DNA of 64,000 nucleotides from Camellia lanceoleosa (lineage: Eukaryota > Streptophyta > Magnoliopsida > Ericales > Theaceae), in the NCBI GenBank assembly GCA_025200525.1, contig CM045762.1:128198679-128262678 (forward strand), given 5' to 3'. A program made the translations under genes and the position numbers. Below the pieces are notes generated by a model. It did no database searches, was not told the DNA's origin, and saw nothing but the letters and a program-made list of their open reading frames with translations. Positions 1-10,446 of this stretch are shown here, piece after piece; the stretch's first letter is position 1, and each line of letters opens with the position of its first letter.

Positions 1-1
1 T

Positions 2-121
2 ACACACCGAGATGTGAATACCACAGACATTTTGTTGGATGAGAATTGGGTAGCCAAGATTTCAAATTTTAGGCTGTCCAATGGCACTACAAGCAATTCA
101 ACAATTTATTGGGTAACAATT
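2..121 (+). pseudogene. Receptor-like kinase catalytic-loop fragment (CrRLK1L-like)
   Basis: Plus-strand reading from base 2 gives [26 protein letters not shown]. This is the catalytic loop and activation-segment start of a plant receptor-like kinase; the HRDVKTTNILLDE-WVAK wording is typical of the FERONIA/CrRLK1L group. The HRD aspartate is present. The lysine of HRDVK is Asn, the catalytic-loop Asn is Asp, and the metal-binding DFG is NFR, so the product could not be an active kinase. Homology is lost after about base 100, and the sequence upstream of base 1 is outside the window. It is most likely a short captured or relict piece rather than the edge of a working gene. The family call is from recognition only. 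Confidence 0.7.
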
Positions 122-767
122 TTTGTTGGATGAGCATTTACTTTCGCAAAAAATCCTACTTTATTGTTGTGACTGATCAAAAAATCATTTTATTCACTTT
201 TTTTTTTTAATTTTATATTTATATCTTATTTAAAAAATATAAAAAGAAATGAATATACATATATGAATTTTATTAAAAGCGAATCTATAAAACTCAAATT
301 ATGAGATTTTAAATTTTTCTAATACAAAATAAATTTGTTTAACGAAAAATATGTCATAATGGCCTTAAAAAATTAGGGGAATTACATCCCAACGGCACAG
401 AGGTTTTTTCATTTCTTTTTTAACACAAATATTATTTGCACCCACAATATTTCACTTCTATCCCATCACAAAATCACTTGTACTCTATATGTTTTTGTAA
501 TTTTTTTTAATTTTTCTTGCAGCGCTGTAATTTTTCCTTAAAAATTTAGCACATGAAAGTATTTCTAAATAAAATTAAAAACTAAATTTATAACTTGAGC
601 CCTCATAACAAAATAGTACAAATTAAAATTAAAAAAATTATTTAAAAAAATTTAAACTAAACAAACATCTACTCGTAAAAGCCATGCCAGTGCCCAATTG
701 TGAAGGTTAACACGGTTTCACAAGGCCCCATAAACGAGGCTTTTCCCATATTAAGCCAATTTACTAT
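122..767. other. AT-rich spacer without recognisable gene
   Basis: Long A/T runs and stops in all frames. The stretch from about 690 to 767 is less AT-rich and may be the outermost part of the MULE terminal repeat that follows, but its partner arm is not in the window because an LTR interrupts it at 62082. Confidence 0.5.
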
Positions 768-1140
768 CTTAATTCCCAAACTAGGCCTAATTTGGACGGA
801 ATTTCCAAACTAGGCTAAAGCGCTATTACAAATCACGCTTTCACTGTTTGGAGTAGAAAATTTGGTGAATAGTGAAAGCGCTATTACAAACCACGCTTTT
901 AATTAAGAAAGCATGGTTACAAACCACGCTTTTAACATAAATTTCTTTTCTGAAGAAAACGTGGTTCCAAACCACGCTTTCACCGTGCATATTGTTTAAA
1001 TTTTTTTTCCTGAAGAAAACGTGGTTCTAAACCACACTTTCACTGTGCATTTTGTTTTCTGAAGAAAACGTGATTCACAATCACGCTTTCACTGTTCACT
1101 ACAATAAGCGTGGATTGAAACCACGCTTTTACTGTTCATT
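768..1140 (+). repeat. MULE-type TIR arm with array of short hairpins
   Basis: This block is inversely related to 61740-62081. Both read, from the outside in, cttaa/ttTcCCAAA-TAGGCCT, then TTTGGAC-GAAT, then repeated units of the form AAAACGTGGTTACAAACCACGCTTTT. One unit, with its flanking TTAATTAAGAAA, is almost identical in the two arms. Each unit is itself a hairpin (CGTGG/CCACG stem). About six units occur here. Multiple internal hairpins in long TIRs are compatible with a Mutator-like element. Whether this arm is the displaced outer left end of the element at 19.7-62 kb or belongs to another copy cannot be decided from the window. Confidence 0.65.
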
Positions 1141-1169
1141 TAAATTTTATTTTATTTTATTTTATTAAT

Positions 1170-2010
1170 TTTTTTTAATTTTTTTTTTTGTCATTGTTTT
1201 GGTGATAATGTAATTCATAAATTTTTTTTGGCTTTTCTAAAGTCGTTCTCATGTTAATTTTTTTTTCTTGTCTTTGTTTTGGGTTAGAAAGTGTAATTCC
1301 GGATTTTTTTTTTTGGGCTTTACTAAAGCCGTTTTCTTGTAATTTTTTTTTTTTTTTTTTGTCTTTATTTTGCATTAGAAGGCGATAATGTAATTCAGAA
1401 ATTTTTTTTTGACTTTACTAAAGCCGTTTTCTTGTAAATTTTTTTTTTTTCTTTTGTCTTTGTTTTGGGTTAGAAGGTGTAATTCAGGATTTTTTTTTGG
1501 CTTTACTAAAGCTGTTTTCATGTAATTTTTTTTTTCTTTTGTCTTTGTTTTGCGTTAGAAGGTGATAATGTAATTCAGAATTTTTTTTTGGCTTTACTAA
1601 AGCTGTTTTCATGTAAAATTTTCTTTTTTTTCTTTTGTTTTTGTTTTGGGTTAGAAGGTGTAATTCAGGATTTTTTTTTGGCTTTACTAAAGCCGTTTTC
1701 ATGTAATTTTTTTTTTCTTTTGTCTTTGTTTTGCGTTAGAAGGTGATTATGTAATTCAGAAATTTTTTTTTGGCTTTACTAAAGCCGTTTTCATGTAAAA
1801 TTTTCTTTTTTTTCTTTTGTCTTTGTTTTGGATTAGAAGATGTTATTCAGAAATTTATTTTGGCTTTACTAAAGCCGTTTTCATTTAAATATATATATTT
1901 TTTCTTTTGTGTTTGTTTTGGGTTAGAAGGTGATAATGTAATTTAGAAAACTGGTTTAGTAAAACCGTTTTCTAGCCGTTTTCATTAAAAAAAAATTTTT
2001 CTTTCGTCTT
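1170..2010. repeat. ~90-bp minisatellite, 8-9 copies
   Basis: The core GGCTTTACTAAAGCCG followed by TTTTCATGTAA, a T run and TTTGTTTTGGGTTAGAAGG recurs near 1231, 1315, 1411, 1499, 1600, 1680, 1773, 1861 and 1950. Spacing is 80-101 bp, varying mostly in the length of the T runs. The core is itself a short palindrome (CTTTACTAAAG). Open frames here are by-products of the poly-T/poly-A content. Confidence 0.85.
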
Positions 2011-2762
2011 TGTTTTGGGTTAGAAGGTGATAGACATGGTCTACAGTCCGAAACACACCCAGCCACTGTGTAGTTCGATGAATTCCGATTAATGGTACTT
2101 TTTCTGTTTTTTGCTATGTAATGTAACTTGTATGTAATTTGAATTCCGATTACGAATATGAAGTTATGTAATGTAAATATTGGGTTGGAGTTGATGTTAT
2201 TGTGATTCAATTGGTTTCGCTTATTTCATAAGACAGATGTTGTGCAATGAACGGAAAGATTATTTGTTTTATTCAATTAGCAGTGTATTTTTTGTAAGAA
2301 TGAGAACGTTATTTGTTATATTCAATGAATAATGGTTACATTTTTGGGTTGTCACGATTGAGAAGATGAACAAGTTAAAAGAATGTGTATTTCTCCTAAA
2401 ATAAATTTTGTCAATATTTTTGTAATAAAACTTAATACATAATATACGAAGTCACTAATTTACTAAATACTCATACAGGCATGAAAACAACATAACTGAA
2501 GTTGCAAATGTAACAGTTTCCAGTTACATAGGTAGTACAGACATAAGTCTCCCACAAAACTACATTCTGGACACCATGAACTGAACACACAAAACATACA
2601 TCCTGGACACCCTGAACTGAACACACAATACATAAACATAACAGTTAGACAAACAACTATTAGGTAGACAATCTGACAAACTCATTACGGAAACACTTAG
2701 TCTAACACAGACATTACATATTAATGCATAACCTAATATTGCCGAAGTGTTGACATTAACAC
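2011..2762. other. AT-rich stretch, no gene seen
   Basis: Unique-looking sequence with some repeated wording around 2560-2640 (ACACCATGAACTGAACACAC and a similar phrase 40 bases on). No coding pattern supported on either strand. Confidence 0.4.
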
Positions 2763-3190
2763 CTAATTGGCGCTTAAATCGGCAATCTCAGAGTCTGAAT
2801 AATCCGAAAGCTCAGCATCAGAGACAAGTTCAGGATCCTCCATGATACCCTTGATAGCTGCAACATTTGGTTCTGTTCTGTTCTTCTAGGCATCCTTCTT
2901 AACTATGTATAGTTGCATATCGCGGGCTAACCTACGGCACATTTGAGAAATCTCACGTTGTAGTCTTTCACATAGTCGATCAACATTATCAGGATCTTCC
3001 TTTTGGATCTCATTAGAACGTGCTTTGGCACCTTAAGTTGATTTTCCCGACTTAAGGTTTCCGGCTGTACCCACTCTATAAATAGTGAAGGCCACTTGAG
3101 ACGAGCAGCGTCAGATAAACCATATCCTATTTGATTGTCAGATGGGTCCATACATGAACCTCCTTGAACTCGATAATATTTGGGCATCAA
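2763..3190 (-). pseudogene. Small gene copy A (helical, acidic tail), decayed
   Basis: Not a family I recognise. On the minus strand the first part reads ...DAARLKWPSLFIEWVQ... and then LKVPKHVLMRS. After a frameshift near 3020 the frame continues with NVDRLCERLQREISQM, a TAG at 2886-2888, and an acidic end (DAELSDYSDSEIADLSAN) closed by TAG at 2763-2765. The order (an E/K-W-x-F-type segment, a V/F-P-basic segment, a basic R-x-x-E helix, then an acidic C-terminus) is the same as in the genes at 16003-16440 and 18348-18789, so I treat it as the third, degraded member. The similarity is a pattern judged by eye; no function can be inferred. Confidence 0.45.
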
Positions 3191-3486
3191 AAACTGTCGC
3201 TTCCCAAACCTATCACGATAACCACAAGCATAATCTAAAACAGGTATTATTGTTTCGTCTTCAGCATCGCCACGTCCTGTTCCCCCTCATCGTCGTGAAC
3301 TATCACCCCTTTGCAAGTTCCTACCACCTCTGCAATTCCCACTCCCTCCCATGAATCATGTAGCCATGCTAATTTTTTTAAACAAATGAATGATAATTTC
3401 GTAGGGCGAAATGAGTTGTAAGGTTGTGTCTTCACCTTTATTCGTTTAAATAGTTGATTATTAACAGCATTAGAAAGATGCCTCTG

Positions 3487-3935
3487 CATCACAATCCCAC
3501 ATATACGAACAAGGTATGAGTTGTCACTAGAATGACAAAACAGAGAAAAGCAAATACTGTGTACCAAGTCACGTGGCCCATTTAATCCATCTGCATATAC
3601 TGACAAAATAAGGGCATGCTCACTGTAAGGTAAATCAGTGAATTCACTGTTGCCATGTGACTTTCTGAATTGACAATCCCACATATATCAATAAGAGATG
3701 AGTTGTCACTGTAATCAGAAAACAGAGAAAAACAATGCATGTGCACCAAGTCACATGACTTGGCAATCCATCTACATATACCGACAACATAAGGGCATGC
3801 TCACTGTAAGCTAAATTAGTGAATTCACTGTTGCCATGTGACTTTCTGAATTGAGAATCTCACATATATCAATAAGAGATGAGTTGTCACTGTAATAAAA
3901 AAATCGAGAAAACCAAAGCCTGTGCACCAAGTCAA
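3487..3935. repeat. ~182-bp tandem repeat, about 2.5 copies
   Basis: Units begin with AATCCCACATATA near 3493, 3674 and 3857 and contain GATGAGTTGTCACT, CACCAAGTCA and GGGCATGCTCACTGTAAG in the same order; the third is cut short. Related words (GAGTTGTCACAT, AAAGTCACATGCATCAC) recur at 16810-17580, which suggests that the flanks of small genes A and B share ancestry. Confidence 0.8.
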
Positions 3936-4175
3936 ATAGTGATCCTCTAGGTAAAGAATTTTTACAGTTGATTAATTACATATTCAATTGCATATCAGAA
4001 TTTTCTCATAATTTTTGGGAGTCAAAATCTATATTAACTGGTGCATTCAAATATGTCCAGAAAATTGGTGTTAAATAGTCATTTCGGAAGCGTTGTTCTC
4101 TTTGGGTATAAATCCGGAAAATCTCAAATCAGCGTCATTAGAACTGCTTAGAAGTCTAGTTTCTTACATTTTTGG
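3936..4175. other. Spacer ending in the gypsy target site
   Basis: AT-rich sequence with no coding pattern. Its last five bases (TTTGG, 4171-4175) are the left copy of the target-site duplication of the retroelement that follows; the right copy is at 14081-14085. Confidence 0.6.
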
Positions 4176-6418
4176 TGTAACGCCCTCAAAATAATAACAT
4201 TAGAACCCATCAATTTAAACATGCGTTGATATAAAAGATAAACATTCTTCTCTTCATCAGAGTAATTCTTACAACAACATTACATGTTAACAACAAAAGC
4301 AAATGCCCTACGGGCTTACAGCTTTCCAAGTTAACACTTGGTTGCACAAAAGAAGAGTACTAACTCTATACAAAAGAAGCCCTTGGCTTGATATACATGT
4401 AATACAAACAAAATAAACAAAAAAAGAGTCTTCAACTCTCATCATCATCCAAGCTATGTCCTTGGAGGTGGCATGCTACCTGTACCTGAAAATAACGTCC
4501 CATATAGGGTGAGCCAACGCCCAGTAGAAATACACTAAACCAGCTATGAACAATGACTAAAAGATTAGCAGTTGATAGATGGTCAACACAGATACAACCA
4601 CTTATATCACATTCCGGTTTCATGACATTAAGTCCATGTTACATTTCATTTACCATTTCTTTCTCAACTTTGAGTTTGAAAAACAAGGCTCAACACTTAG
4701 CCAAATAACTTAATGAGATCATCTTTAAAACACTTTCAAAATTCATGGTAGATACACATTTCAATGCTGTATCAATAACACATAAGCCATCTCCACATTT
4801 TACGAAAGATACACATTTCGGTGCTGTATCAACATAACATAGAACCACTTCTATACTTCACAATTGATAACGATATACATTTTAGTGTTATATCAAATCA
4901 ATTCGAATACTTCCATAATCAACACTTGATACACATTGTAGTGCTGTATCAATGTCACACATAATCCGATTTAGAGGTCCATTCCCTATCTTCCCCTAAA
5001 CCGTGGAGTACATCCCCTATCTCCTCCCACACAACACATGCATATAAACATAGATCATGCACAATCAATCAATACATAAAGTTAATGCATTATTCCAATC
5101 GCTACATTCGATAGCATACTCAGTCGATTAGTTTTAGTTTGCCTAATCATCATGCATTGTCTACAACAATCAAGACTATCCTCCACCGATAGCCCAAAGC
5201 AATTATTTCTAAACAGAAAATAAATGCACCAATGGATAAATTATCAACATTTCAATTAGGTGAGTGATAATAATCCAACTACACCATTCAATCCCACACA
5301 TTCCCAATTCCCACATTCTCAATTCAATTCTTCATTTCTCCAAATTAATTATACAAATTAATTAAACTATGTAATTAGGGCATTCTCTCATAAGGTACAT
5401 AACAACTCTAAGGTTCCATTTTCTTCCATAATCCATCATCTATCTCATTTCTCTATGCCAATCATGCATATAGGTTTATTATAAATAAAACCCCATCTTT
5501 TGTAAAATTACACAAAGACCCAAACTTTCTCAAAAACTACACAACAACTCCCAACATATCAAAAGACTAAAATTTAAAGACAAAACTCATAAAGAGGAGT
5601 AGGATATCCTTACCTTGAAGATTGAGCTCAAACGGAGAAGAGACCAAAACCAAAATGCTCCAAACTCCAAAATTTTCGGATCAAAACGACGCCCTCGACG
5701 ATCAACACAACTTTTACAAAGGCCGAAGGAAGGGAGAACACTCTAACTAGATCAAACCCTAGAGAGAAGGGAGTTTCTAGAGAGAGGAGCTCCCAAAATG
5801 GCTTTTTGAAAAGTAAGAGAGAGAGTGTGAATGGAAAAAGTGATTCAAAAATGCCCAGGTGCCCTCTGTTATACGGCAGGTCCACTCGAGCGGAAAACAC
5901 AACGCTCGAGCATAAAGAACAAAAAGCTGGGTCCGCTCGAGCGCAATAAGGCCTGCTTGAGCGCCAAGACACAAGAGTGAAACACATCCGCTCGAGCGTG
6001 AAAAACCAATCCGCTCGAGTGTGAATTATCCCATCCCAGAACTTTCACCAAGGATGTACTAGCCGCTCGAGTGCCAACAAGCCCGCTCGAGCGTGACCCG
6101 CTCGAGCGTGACCCGCTCGAGCGTAGGAAACCCGCTTGAGCGTAGAAATCACACCTGCAGAAGTTTTGCAGGGACACAAAATGCTGGAATGGTATAAACC
6201 CCGCTCGAGCGCAGGAAGACCCGCTCGAGCGGAACGACCAAAAACTGGGCAATAAGAAATTAGACCAATGCTCAATCCACCTGCTCGAAACATGCCCAAC
6301 ATATCCTAAAACCCAATCAAATGGAATCAAAGGATGACAACAAGATATACAGCTACTAACTCCACGGAACCAAAGTCCGGATACAACCAATAAAGAAAGG
6401 GAAACCGGGATCGCTATA
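4176..6418 (-). repeat. 3' LTR of chromovirus 1
   Basis: Copy of 11864-14080, differing by scattered substitutions and small indels. It contains the CTCGAGCG palindrome cluster at about 5880-6240. Open frames of up to 173 codons inside it are read through that repeat cluster and are not genes. Confidence 0.93.
5880..6240. repeat. Array of CGCTCGAGCG palindromes in LTR
   Basis: About a dozen copies of the 10-bp palindrome CGCTCGAGCG or one-base variants (for example CGCTTGAGCG, CGCTCGAGTG), mostly as CCGCTCGAGCG(T/C)G, lie in about 360 bp of otherwise AT-rich LTR. Three copies near 6083-6125 are nearly contiguous. Several variants are C-to-T or G-to-A changes at the CpG. Confidence 0.9.
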
Positions 6419-6430
6419 ACCTCCTCCCCT
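6419..6430 (-). promoter_or_regulatory. Polypurine tract of chromovirus 1
   Basis: Minus strand AGGGGAGGAGGT directly abuts the 5' side of the 3' LTR, the position expected for the plus-strand primer. Confidence 0.85.
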
Positions 6431-6812
6431 TAAAGTATTTCATCCCCAAAATTAAACACAAGTTTTCAAAAACAGGTTTTCTCCATTCCCAACAATATTA
6501 CAACATAATATTAAACGATCCAACCCATTATTGGTCAATCTCAACTCTTTTTAAGAGGCAACTCACGACACATAAACAACCTGCATTATCCACATGCACT
6601 CCTTTCCAATTTCAACAATTTCATATCATAACTAATGTTCATGATACATTTCCAATTCTACAATACTTAACATATGCAATGTTATATCAAATTTCCATTT
6701 TGAGGCAAGTTCCAAAACACCTCCATTAAACCAAAACATAAACCATGTTTTACAACCTAAGATATATTCAATACTCTTAAGGTTCAATAATACAAAAAAA
6801 TGCAATACATGC

Positions 6813-8480
6813 TCAAACTTCCACAAATAGATTCGGATATTTCTCTCGGACCTCCAACTCACGTTCCCAAATGGCTTCCTCCACTCCGTGATGTTTCCAC
6901 AAAACCTTCACTAGGGGAATGGTCTTGCCTCGCAAGACTTGCTCCCGGCTATCCAGGACCCGAACCGGTCTCTCTTCATACGAGGCATCCTCATCTACCT
7001 CTAAGTCGGTCCAATCCAACACGTGTGATGGATCCGGCTCGTACTTCCGAAGCATACTAACATGAAAGACGTCATGAACCCCGGACAACTGTGGTGGCAA
7101 AGCCAAACGATAAGCGACCTCCCCAATCCTCTCAACGATCTCAAAGGGACCGATAAACCGAGGGGATAACTTCCCACTCTTCCTGAACCTCATCAAACCT
7201 CGCCTCGGTGATATTTTCAAGAAAACATGATCACCTATTTCAAATGCCAAAGGCCTCCTCCTACGGTCGGCATAACTCTTTTGGCGGCTCTGGGCTGTAA
7301 CAAGCCGCCTACGGATAAGCTCAACTTTCTCCGTCGTCTCCCTAACCAACTCCGGACCCAACAAAGGTGCATCACCCACCTCGGCCCAACAAACTGGAGA
7401 CCTACACAGTCGGCCATACAAGGCCTCAAACGGTGCCATACCGATACTAGACTGAAAGCTGTTATTGTAGGCAAACTCCACTAAGGGCAAATGCCTCTCC
7501 CACGTCCCACTAAAGTCAAGGACACAACCCCGAAGCATATCCTCAAGGATCTGAATAGTGTGCTCGGACTGCCCGTCAGTCTGATGATGATAAGCCGTAC
7601 TAAGGGTCAACTTAGTACCCAAGGCACTCTGCAAACTCTGCCACAACCTGGCAGTAAAACGAGGGTCTTTATCTGAGACGATCGTCACTGGGACCCCGTG
7701 CAACCTCACTATGTCCCAAATATACAAGTCGGCAAGATGATCTACCGAATCTCTCACGCGCATAGGGATAAAGTGCGCCGACTTAGTCAACCGGTCTACA
7801 ACCACCCAAATAGCATCGCTACCCCGTTGAGTCCTCGGAAGACCCACAACGAAGTCCATAGTGACATGCTTCCATTTCCACTCGGCAATAGGCAAGGGTT
7901 GCAACAAACCCGCTGGCCTCTGATGCTCGGCCTTCACTTGTTGACAAGTAAGGCACTTCGATACGAAAACCGCCACATCTCTCTTCATGCCCCTCCACCA
8001 AAACTGGTGCCCCAAGTCACGATACATCTTGGTGCCTGCCGAATGCACCGCAAGGCGTGAATGGTGAAACTCTTGGAGTACCTCCTCTCGACAGGACTCC
8101 GGCACAAAGAATCGGTCTCGGTATCTCACACTCTGGTCGGGATACTCAGACAAACCCTTCTCAACCTTCCCACTGGAGATCTTCTCTCGGAGGGATTCTA
8201 CCTCAAGGTCACATCTCTGTGCCTCTAACACTCGAGTCACAAGTGTAGGCTGCGCAACAACAGAAAACAAGGCCGCAGGCTCAACAGATTCGCCCAAAAG
8301 AAAATTGAACTCGCCAAGTGCCTCCAACATCTCCCATTCCCTGATGGCTATACACGCTACATCACTGATGGATTTTTTACTAAGTGCATCGGCCACAACA
8401 TTGGCCTTTCCTGGGTGATAGTGCAACTCGAAATCGTAGTCCTCAATGAACTCCATCCACCTTCTGTGCCTCAAGTTCAA
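6813..8480 (-). CDS. gypsy pol: RNase H end, integrase and chromodomain-like tail
   Basis: This is the uninterrupted 555-codon part of the polyprotein. It starts in the last part of RNase H (HYHPGKANVVADALS). An HHCC zinc finger follows (H-SAGTKMYRDL...CLTCQQVKAEHQRP). The integrase core DDE residues lie in VTMDFVVGLP, IVSDKDPRF and TDGQSEHTIQ. Then come the GPFEIVERIG module and a chromodomain-like end (PLVKVLWKHHGVEEAIWERE...YPNLF). Integrase inserts element DNA into chromatin; the chromodomain is thought to steer target choice. The apparent Met at 8480 is internal: the true frame continues upstream past the TAG at 8487-8489. This piece keeps the family residues I can check, so the element may have decayed fairly recently. 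Confidence 0.9.
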   Translation of the reverse strand: MNLRHRRWMEFIEDYDFELHYHPGKANVVADALSKKSISDVACIAIREWEMLEALGEFNFLLGESVEPAALFSVVAQPTLVTRVLEAQRCDLEVESLREKISSGKVEKGLSEYPDQSVRYRDRFFVPESCREEVLQEFHHSRLAVHSAGTKMYRDLGHQFWWRGMKRDVAVFVSKCLTCQQVKAEHQRPAGLLQPLPIAEWKWKHVTMDFVVGLPRTQRGSDAIWVVVDRLTKSAHFIPMRVRDSVDHLADLYIWDIVRLHGVPVTIVSDKDPRFTARLWQSLQSALGTKLTLSTAYHHQTDGQSEHTIQILEDMLRGCVLDFSGTWERHLPLVEFAYNNSFQSSIGMAPFEALYGRLCRSPVCWAEVGDAPLLGPELVRETTEKVELIRRRLVTAQSRQKSYADRRRRPLAFEIGDHVFLKISPRRGLMRFRKSGKLSPRFIGPFEIVERIGEVAYRLALPPQLSGVHDVFHVSMLRKYEPDPSHVLDWTDLEVDEDASYEERPVRVLDSREQVLRGKTIPLVKVLWKHHGVEEAIWERELEVREKYPNLFVEV

Positions 8481-8486
8481 GTCCTT

Positions 8487-8693
8487 CTAGGTAAATAGAT
8501 ACTTCAAACTCTTGTGATCCGAGAACACCTCGAATCTCTCACCGTAAAGGTAGTGCCTCCAGATTTTCAAGGCAAAGATCATTGCTGCTAGCTCTAGGTC
8601 ATGTGTAGGGTAATTCTTCTCGTGTATTTTCAACTGACGTGAGCCATAGGCAACCACTTTCCCCTCTTGCATCAACATACAACCCAAACCCTC
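8487..8693 (-). pseudogene. gypsy pol: RNase H segment between two stops
   Basis: [18 protein letters not shown], then [24 protein letters not shown], then [12 protein letters not shown] is the RNase H domain. It is continuous in frame with RT upstream, except for a TGA near 8694-8696 in CDAS-stop-EGLG, and with the integrase segment downstream, except for a TAG at 8487-8489 in LFT-stop-KDLNLR (usually LFTQK, so CAG to TAG). Confidence 0.88.
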
Positions 8694-9857
8694 TCATGAG
8701 GCATCACAATAGACCGCATAACCCAACCCTCTCTCCAGAATAATCAAGACCGGAGCGGTGGTCAATCTAACTTTTAGCTCTTGAAATAACTTTTCACAAG
8801 TCTCACTCCATATGAATTTGACTCCCTTCCGGGTTAGTCTAGTCAACGGTGAAGCTAACCTGGAGAAATCCTTCACAAATCGACGGTAATACCTAGTTAA
8901 TCCCAGAAAACTACGGATCTCAAACACACTCTTAGGCTGTGCCCAATCTTGCACTGCCTCTATCTTGGATGTATCAACAGACACCCCTTTCCCGGATACT
9001 ACGTGGCCTAAGAACTTGACTTCTCCCAGCCAGAACTCACACTTCCCAAACTTGGCATACAGCCTATGGGCTCTAAGTAACTCGAGCACCACTCTCAAGT
9101 GTTCCTCATGCTCCTCCTCTGAAGATAAATAGATAAGAATGTCGTCCACGAAAACTACTACAAAACGATCTAAAAATTCCCGGAATATCCGGTTCATCAA
9201 ATCCATAAAAACTGCCGGTGCATTGGTGAGCCCAAATGGCATCACCAGAAACTCATAGTGGCCATACCGTGTACGGAATGCCGTCTTCGGAATATCCTCC
9301 TCCCTGACCCTCAACTGGTGGTAACCCGATCTCAAGTCTATCTTAGAGAAACAACGGGAACCCTTCAACTGGTCAAACGGGTCATCTATACGGGGCATAG
9401 GGTACTTATTTTTGACCGTAGCCCGATTCAACTTCCCGTAGTCGATACAAAGTCTCAAGGCACCATCTTTCTTTTTAGCAAAGAGGGTCGGTGCTCCCCA
9501 CGGCGAAACACTAGGGCGAACAAAGCCCTTATCCAGCAACTCCTGGAGCTGAATCTTCAACTCACTTAACTCGGCTGGGGCAAAACGGTAAGGTGCCATA
9601 GAAATTGGCGCCGCGCCGGGCACTAAATCAATGGAGAACTCTATCTCACGGTGAGGTGGCAAACCAACGAGGTCCTCGGGAAAAAGATCCGAATACTCAC
9701 AAACCACCCTTGGTAAAACAATCTGGGTCTCATCACACTCACCACTCAAAAAGCTAGCAAGTAGACCACTAAGCTCACTCCGCCCTCGCGGATCATACAT
9801 CGGTGGCAATACACTACCAACCCGATCCCCCAAGAAATGAAAACACTCCCCGCTCAA
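8694..9857 (-). pseudogene. gypsy pol: reverse transcriptase
   Basis: 387 codons. The linker [18 protein letters not shown] leads into RT with [31 protein letters not shown] (first catalytic Asp), [17 protein letters not shown] and [10 protein letters not shown] (the DD pair), then [10 protein letters not shown] and the connection [12 protein letters not shown]. All RT motifs are intact. The true upstream boundary is the protease: a TAG near 9915-9917 ([17 protein letters not shown], usually W, so TGG to TAG) separates them. Confidence 0.92.
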
Positions 9858-10253
9858 GGTACATACTGTGACCCTCTGACGGTAGCAATCGATAACAGCC
9901 CGGTATGACGATAGCTAGTCCATACCGAAAATAACATCAAAACCCTTCATGGGCATAACTATAAAAGGGAACGGAAGCCAATGATCGGCGACCTCTATAT
10001 CGCAACCTCTACATCCGTGCTTCAAAATCAATTCACCCCCAAGAGGTGATACAACACATATAGGAGATGCTAATTGTGTGCCAACTCCAATTTCAAAACA
10101 GATGCAAATGCAGCAGACACAAAAGAATGAGACGCACCCGTATCAATCAATACACTAGTAACCGAGTTGCAGAAAAGGTACCTCACCACCGATGGAATGT
10201 ACGGTGGTCAGTCTGTGATAAAGATACACGCCTAATAGGCGCTGATCCACTGC
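9858..10253 (-). pseudogene. gypsy pol: aspartic protease region, frameshifted
   Basis: Minus-strand VLIDTGASHSFVSAAF carries the retroviral-type protease active site D-T-G (codons at about 10136-10144). A one-base shift near 10080 moves the frame into QLASPICVVSPLGGE and on to PFIVMPMKGFDVIFGMD, which then joins the RT frame. The protease would cut the Gag-Pol polyprotein. The frameshift and the stop in GMD-W show it is inactive. Confidence 0.8.
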
Positions 10254-10446
10254 TCACCTCGAGGACGTCACATTGTCAGATCTGGACGATGAAGCCCTGG
10301 TTGGCCCTCGAGGCTGACTGATCGAGTGGTCAAGACTCGCTCGCCCAGATGCACCAGATGTGCCACCCAACTTCGGGCAAAACCTCTTCAGTGCCCGCCG
10401 ACCATTATCGATAACAAGACAGTGGGCGACCGCCTCGACTCTAGCT

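Noticed and set aside
1175..1702. Lys-rich frames (KKKKKK, NPKQRQ)
   Set aside because: Poly-T minisatellite read on the opposite strand.
3247..3684. 145-codon minus-strand frame
   Set aside because: Overlaps the 182-bp tandem repeat and the sequence upstream of small gene A; no family pattern, and the frame does not persist in the next repeat unit.
5880..6240. Possible CRISPR-like array
   Set aside because: Short palindromic repeats with irregular 5-60 bp spacing inside an LTR of a plant retroelement; no cas genes and the wrong domain of life.
5628..6390. Open frames of 85-173 codons rich in Arg-Ala-Gly / Ser-Ser-Gly (minus strand), and similar at 13475-14052
   Set aside because: They are read through the CGCTCGAGCG palindrome array in the LTRs of chromovirus 1, and they differ between the two LTR copies.
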